DNA of 64,000 nt from Microbacterium sp. BR1 (GTDB lineage: Bacteria > Actinomycetota > Actinomycetes > Actinomycetales > Microbacteriaceae), in assembly GCF_002812725.1 (NCBI RefSeq), contig NZ_NMUN01000008.1, positions 1 to 64,000 of the forward strand. Direction: 5' to 3'. Both the position numbers and the translations under genes were made by a program. Of this stretch, positions 62,525 to 64,000 are shown piece by piece. The notes beneath the pieces were generated by a model. It did not search any database and had not been told where the DNA came from. It worked only from the letters and a program-made list of their open reading frames with translations. Every line of letters begins with the position of its first letter. Position 1 is the first letter of the stretch.

Positions 62525-63082
62525 GTGAGACTTCTCGTCGCGGCTCTGGATGCCGAACTCGTGGCCTTCCCCGCTCAGATCGACGGCTTCGACCGCCTGG
62601 TGACCGGGCCCGGCAAGCTGAAGGCCGCCGTCGCCCTGACGCGTGCGCTCTCGGCTCGTGACTACACGGAGGTCGTGGTCGTCGGCACCGCAGGTGCGCT
62701 GGATCCCGACGTCGAGGCGGCCGTTCACGAGATCGGGGCCGTCCTGCAGCACGATGTGAGCGATTTGGACGGGATCGTCGGTCAGCACGTCTCGCTCCCG
62801 GCCCGCATAGAGCTGTCGAACCCGGGCCACGCGATCGCCACGGGCGACATCTTCGTCGACGACGCGGAGGCGGTCGTTCGCATCCGCGCGCTCGATGCCG
62901 TGCTGGTCGACATGGAGGCGTACGCCTACGCGTATGTCGCCGGGGAGTTCGGGGTGCCGCTGCGCATCATCAAGGCTGTCTCGGACCGCGCACAAGACGG
63001 CGCAACGCAACTCTGGGACGAGGTCGTCGCGGCGTGCAGCGCAGCGCTCTGGCAGAGCTTCCGCTCCGACTACGGGCTCTAG
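62525..63082 (+). CDS. 5'-Methylthioadenosine/S-adenosylhomocysteine nucleosidase-like protein
   Basis: A 185-residue phosphorylase-superfamily protein: LLVAALDAELVAF at the start, TGPGKLKAAVALTRAL, VVVVGTAGALDPDV and the purine-ribose site VDMEAYAYAYVAGEFGVPLRIIKAVSDRA, where VDMEA and the following SD are the MTAN hallmarks. Shorter than MTAN (about 230 residues) because the middle is reduced. GTG 62525 is used; GTG 62519 is an alternative. Divergent from the deaminase gene. Confidence 0.88.
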   Translation: MRLLVAALDAELVAFPAQIDGFDRLVTGPGKLKAAVALTRALSARDYTEVVVVGTAGALDPDVEAAVHEIGAVLQHDVSDLDGIVGQHVSLPARIELSNPGHAIATGDIFVDDAEAVVRIRALDAVLVDMEAYAYAYVAGEFGVPLRIIKAVSDRAQDGATQLWDEVVAACSAALWQSFRSDYGL

Positions 63083-63163
63083 CGGTGGTTCCCTGAGGGG
63101 TTGTGAACCCAACGGGACACTCCATCGATCTCAGCGACCGCAAGGCATGGCTCCACCTGCCGA

Positions 63164-64000
63164 TCAGAAGGGTGGTGGGTCGGTGTTGGGGGTGAAGTGG
63201 ACTGCCGGGGGTGGTTTGTCGATGTAGACGTGCCCACCCGGCGACGTCCATTCCAGGACACCGCCGCCGAGTTGTCGGACGGTCCAGCCTGTTTCGCCTT
63301 TCAGGGTGTGGTGTCTCTTGCAGAGGCACGCGAGGTTGCAGGTGCGGGTTTCGCCGCCGAGGGCGTAGTCGTGGGTGTGGTCGCGGTCGCATCGGTGTGC
63401 GGGTTGCCGGCACCCGGGGAACCGGCAGCGCTGATCCCGTACGCGCAGGAACCGTTTCATGTCCGCCGACGGCGTGTATCGGTCGACGGCGAGAACGCAC
63501 CCGGTGATCGGGTCGGCGAGGACCCGTTCCCACCCCGTCGCGTGCCCGGCGAGAGCGCGGGCGGTCGCGGGGTCGATCGGGCACCGCCCGGCGAGCTCGG
63601 CCGGTTCATCCGTGACCCCGGCCAGAGCGAGGGCGGGGACGGTGACGTTCACGATCGCCCGGATCGCACCCAACCCACCGAACCCGTCAGAGAGTCCGGC
63701 ACCGGTTTCGACGGTCGGCGTGGTGGTGAGCAGCATGTCCGCGACCAGGTCCGCACGAATCTGATCCACCGTCCTCACATCACCCGGGTCGGCGTTCTTG
63801 ATCGCCCGCGCTTGTTGCGTGATCCGGTCGTGCATCGCATGCGCCAGGACGGCGGGCTGCACAGAGGTGAACTCCGCCATCCCGTCCCCGAGGTCCCGCA
63901 CACACGCACCCCGCGACGCACGCGCTTCCCGGTGGCGCTCCGCCAACGACCGGGGTTGGAGGGATTCCGCGAGCCGCGCCAACGCAGACCCCAAACAGCC
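63164..64000 (-). CDS. DUF222-domain HNH endonuclease, C-terminal part (runs off the window)
   Basis: At least 276 residues of a second 13E12/DUF222 protein. The DUF222 end (ADLVADMLLTTTP, PALALAGVTDEPAEL) is followed by the HNH domain: LRVRDQRCRFPGCRQPAHRC, then DRDHTHDYALGGETRTCNLACL and CKRHHTLKGETGW. Zinc-knuckle cysteines and HNH residues are intact. The frame stays open to the window edge. It differs clearly from the copy at 37257, so it is not a recent duplicate. Confidence 0.9.
   Translation of the reverse strand, partial: GCLGSALARLAESLQPRSLAERHREARASRGACVRDLGDGMAEFTSVQPAVLAHAMHDRITQQARAIKNADPGDVRTVDQIRADLVADMLLTTTPTVETGAGLSDGFGGLGAIRAIVNVTVPALALAGVTDEPAELAGRCPIDPATARALAGHATGWERVLADPITGCVLAVDRYTPSADMKRFLRVRDQRCRFPGCRQPAHRCDRDHTHDYALGGETRTCNLACLCKRHHTLKGETGWTVRQLGGGVLEWTSPGGHVYIDKPPPAVHFTPNTDPPPF

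Overview
The window is high-GC actinobacterial chromosome, most likely Microbacterium or a close Microbacteriaceae relative. This is inferred from gene content and style: menaquinone genes, a BldC-like regulator, the 32-residue ribosomal protein bS22, DUF222/HNH proteins, an archaeal-type AspRS, many GTG starts, many genes that abut or overlap, and many promoters of the leaderless type (TANNNT, 5-8 nt, then ATG/GTG). No rRNA, tRNA, CRISPR array or insertion sequence was seen.

Layout. 1-6945 is the right end of a prophage or prophage remnant: a tape-measure C-terminus that runs off the window, three hypothetical phage genes, a 38-residue zinc-ribbon-like ORF, a tight three-gene minus-strand cassette of unknown function (4475-5584), two small phage-type genes and an excisionase-like HTH gene followed by an 11-bp tandem repeat. 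No lysis gene or integrase is visible. The first 180 bases carry three single-base insertions relative to the expected tape-measure reading frame, which looks like a poor-quality sequence end. 7085-11756 is host DNA: mug, a membrane protein, a hydrolase, a Bcr/CflA-type exporter and an FprA-type ferredoxin reductase. 11806-26048 holds the menaquinone genes (polyprenyl diphosphate synthase, menG, menF, menD, menA, menE, menB, menC) interleaved with coenzyme A genes (coaA, coaBC), a P1 peptidase and a LysE exporter. menH and a DHNA-CoA thioesterase are not present.

26026-31550 is a TetR regulator, a 35-bp operator-like palindrome, an MMPL/RND transporter with a degenerate ABC-ATPase-like tail, and a YhgE/Pip-type protein. 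31570-36316 is a cytochrome c maturation operon (phosphatase, TlpA/ResA-like thioredoxin, CcdA, ResB, CcsB). 36326-40888 holds DedA, a REP-like repeat, a DUF222/HNH protein, a decayed M23 peptidase remnant, archaeal-type AspRS and a GNAT acetyltransferase. 40914-45025 is a four-gene ABC importer preceded by a PHO-box-like 11-bp repeat, which suggests phosphate-starvation control. 45039-49830 carries small redox proteins, bS22, a BldC-like protein, ArsR, a KtrB/KtrA potassium system and proC. 49911-63082 holds an alpha/beta-hydrolase lacking its nucleophile serine, a CDF transporter overlapping tadA, upp, a lipoprotein, gluconokinase, a TM0106-family RecB-like nuclease/helicase, an MFS exporter, nadE, a deaminase and a nucleosidase. 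The window ends inside a second DUF222/HNH gene.

Menaquinone synthesis, cytochrome c maturation and ferredoxin reductase together point to a menaquinone-based aerobic respiratory chain. The least explained parts are the 4475-5584 cassette, the MMPL pseudo-ABC fusion, and the repeated CTAG-centred divergent leaderless promoters.
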